Assembly (NCBI RefSeq): GCF_002015115.1
Contig: NZ_MUYA01000002.1
Coordinates: 92,577-128,404, forward strand
Direction: 5' to 3'
DNA from: Haemophilus paracuniculus
GTDB taxonomy: Bacteria > Pseudomonadota > Gammaproteobacteria > Enterobacterales > Pasteurellaceae
DNA length: 35,828 nt
Positions 34,505 to 35,828 of the stretch are shown in pieces. The notes below the pieces were generated by a model. The model was not told the DNA's origin and searched no databases. It was given only the letters and a program-made list of their open reading frames with translations. Within the stretch, counting starts at the first letter, position 1. Each line of letters starts with the position of its first letter. Position numbers and translations under genes: made by a program.

Positions 34505-35575
34505 ATGAACAAATTAGCCCTTTATTGCCGTGCTGGTTTTGAGAAAGAGGTGGCAGGCGAAATCAGCGAACGTGCGGCGGAACTCGGCATTTACGGCTTT
34601 GCCAATTTGAAAGAGCAGAGCGGTTATGTGATTTTTGAGTGTTACCAGCAAGGCGAAGCGGATCGCTTGGCACGCGAAATTGCGGTGTCGAGTTTGATTT
34701 TTGTCCGCCAAATGATCGTGGTTGGCGAGCGGTTAGACAATCTGCCCGAGCAGGATCGAATCAGTCCGATTTTGACCGCTTACCAAGCTCAATCCTTGCC
34801 GAAAAGTAGCGAGCTGGTGGTGGAAACGCCCGACACCAACGAGGCGAAAGAGTTGCTGACGTTTTGCCGTAAATTTAGCGTGCCGTTACGCAACGCCCTC
34901 AAAAAACAGGGCTACCTGATCGCTAACGGCAACGAAAAACAGAGCGTAACCCTGCATATTTTGTTTGTCCGCTCGGGTTGTTGCTATGTGGGTTACGCCT
35001 ACAATCATCAGCGTTCGCCACTGTTTATGGGTATTCCTCGCCTGAAATTTCCGTCAGATGCCCCCAGCCGTTCCACCCTCAAATTAGAGGAAGCGATTTT
35101 GACCTTCGTGCCACAAGCGGATCGATTTAGCGAACAGATGATCGGCGTGGATTTAGGGGCTTGCCCTGGTGGTTGGACTTATCAGCTCGTGAAGCGAGGG
35201 CTGTTTGTGTATGCGGTCGATCACGGCAAAATGGCGGCAAGCCTGCACGATACTGGGCGGATCGAACATTGTGTCGAGGACGGTTTCAAATTCCAACCGC
35301 CGAAACGCAAGCAAATCGATTGGCTGGTGTGCGATATGGTGGAACAGCCAATGCGAATCAGCAAACTGATCGCCAAATGGCTGATTAACGGCTGGTGTCG
35401 CGAAACCATTTTCAACCTCAAACTGCCAATGAAAAAACGCTATCAAGAGGTCAAACTTTGCCTTGATTTTATTAGCGAAACCCTTGATAAACAAGGCTTG
35501 CCACACCAAATCCAAGCAAAACACCTCTACCACGACCGAGAAGAAATCACCGTGTATCTTCGGGTGGGGCGTTGA
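34505..35575 (+). CDS. rlmM: 23S rRNA C2498 2'-O-ribose methyltransferase RlmM
   Basis: RlmM methylates the ribose of C2498 in 23S rRNA, using SAM, before the large subunit is complete. The 356 residues have an N-terminal THUMP-like part ([20 protein letters not shown]) and a Rossmann methyltransferase domain. That domain holds the SAM loop [31 protein letters not shown] and the [11 protein letters not shown] segment. [11 protein letters not shown] carries the catalytic-type lysines. The start is one base after the ygdD stop. There is no damage. After its stop come uptake-signal and hairpin repeats, with no clear simple terminator. Confidence 0.95.
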   Translation: MNKLALYCRAGFEKEVAGEISERAAELGIYGFANLKEQSGYVIFECYQQGEADRLAREIAVSSLIFVRQMIVVGERLDNLPEQDRISPILTAYQAQSLPKSSELVVETPDTNEAKELLTFCRKFSVPLRNALKKQGYLIANGNEKQSVTLHILFVRSGCCYVGYAYNHQRSPLFMGIPRLKFPSDAPSRSTLKLEEAILTFVPQADRFSEQMIGVDLGACPGGWTYQLVKRGLFVYAVDHGKMAASLHDTGRIEHCVEDGFKFQPPKRKQIDWLVCDMVEQPMRISKLIAKWLINGWCRETIFNLKLPMKKRYQEVKLCLDFISETLDKQGLPHQIQAKHLYHDREEITVYLRVGR

Positions 35576-35612
35576 GGTTGGTTGCAAGCGGTAGGATTTT
35601 TCGAAATTTTTG

Positions 35613-35676
35613 CCCTCTCCCTGATTTTTCTTCTGGACGAAGAAAAATCTGTCCCTCTCCCACAAGTGGGCGAGGG
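35613..35676 (+). repeat. Variable-stem hairpin element B
   Basis: A CCCTCTCCCT flank is followed by a perfect 11-bp stem, GATTTTTCTTC (35623-35633) with GAAGAAAAATC (35639-35649), around the loop TGGAC. Then come TGTCCCTCTCCC and a second hairpin CCCAC-AA-GTGGG. It has the same flanks as elements A, C and D but a different stem. Confidence 0.78.
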
Positions 35677-35700
35677 TTGAAACGTTGAGCAAAACCAAAA

Positions 35701-35767
35701 CTCTCTCCCGTTTACGGGAGAGAGACAGCGAAAAAATTGCGTTAGGCAATTTTTCGCAGAGAGAGGG
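35701..35767 (-). repeat. Variable-stem hairpin element C
   Basis: Read on the minus strand, a CCCCTCTCTCT flank is followed by a 12-bp stem with one bulged base (plus strand 35728-35740 with 35746-35757) around CTAAC. Then come TGTCTCTCTCCC and the second hairpin, plus strand CTCTCTCCCG (35701-35710) with CGGGAGAGAG (35715-35724). It lies tail to tail with element B. Confidence 0.78.
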
Positions 35768-35770
35768 GCA

Positions 35771-35779
35771 ACAAGCGGT
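35771..35779 (+). repeat. Perfect uptake signal at the right end
   Basis: ACAAGCGGT followed by AAGATTT, the common extended form in this window. A near-perfect copy (GCAAGCGGTAGGATTTT) lies at 35584-35600, so the B-C hairpin pair is bracketed by two uptake signals in the same orientation. A variant core (CCCCCTTGT, reverse) is at 35810-35818. Confidence 0.85.
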
Positions 35780-35828
35780 AAGATTTCCACAAATTTTTGT
35801 ATTTGTTGTCCCCCTTGTATATTAAAAC

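Noticed and set aside
35153..35749. Minus-strand frame of 198 codons over the end of rlmM and the hairpin repeats
   Set aside because: It is antisense to rlmM and reads through the hairpin elements as LSRKRER-type peptides, a typical artefact of such repeats.
1..35828. tRNA, rRNA or prophage genes
   Set aside because: No cloverleaf, rRNA segment, integrase or phage structural gene was seen on either strand.

Overview
The window looks like chromosomal DNA from a Pasteurellaceae bacterium of the branch that uses the Actinobacillus pleuropneumoniae-type DNA uptake signal. The nine-base core ACAAGCGGT occurs at least eleven times over both strands, where chance predicts less than one, and often as inverted pairs that form hairpins between genes. 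Protein order and sequence (moeAB, yheS, dnaB-ycgL, slt, ilvIH, yihI-hemN, lptD, ygdD-rlmM) are typical of gammaproteobacteria. I cannot fix the genus from the sequence alone.

Layout. 1-2076: molybdenum cofactor genes moeA and moeB on the minus strand. 2077-4656: leuC and leuD, preceded by a terminator-like uptake-signal hairpin and separated by 231 bases of hairpin repeats. 4715-7324: a MarC-family membrane protein and, divergently, the ABC-F protein YheS. 7377-14112: a minus-strand block icd, acnB, gltA and a CitMHS-type citrate transporter, which together make or import citrate and convert it to 2-oxoglutarate. 14335-19694: dnaB, ycgL, slt and a short malic enzyme. 19947-25106: a 1719-residue trimeric autotransporter adhesin with a T13 tract in its likely promoter. 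25360-25923: a HigBA toxin-antitoxin pair. 26019-28227: ilvIH. 28656-33411: yihI, a DUF2489-type gene, hemN and lptD. 33553-34094: a RelBE/StbDE-type toxin-antitoxin pair. 34102-35575: ygdD and rlmM. The last 250 bases hold hairpin repeats and uptake signals.

How it fits together. The citrate block supplies the oxidative arm of the TCA cycle. Its isocitrate dehydrogenase has lost most of the residues that bind the NADP phosphate in the E. coli enzyme, so it may use NAD. The block is punctuated by regulatory-looking RNA structures: a duplicated REP pair around an uptake-signal hairpin between icd and acnB, and overlapping alternative hairpins between gltA and the transporter. leuCD and ilvIH both serve branched-chain amino acid synthesis. 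The adhesin, with repeat units that each carry a perfect uptake signal, a phase-variation-type promoter and a change of base composition, is the clearest accessory element.

The observation that best fits 'previously undescribed' is a family of four hairpin elements (two at leuC-leuD, two at the right end). Their pyrimidine-rich flanks are nearly constant, while the 11-13 base stem between them differs in sequence each time and stays self-complementary.
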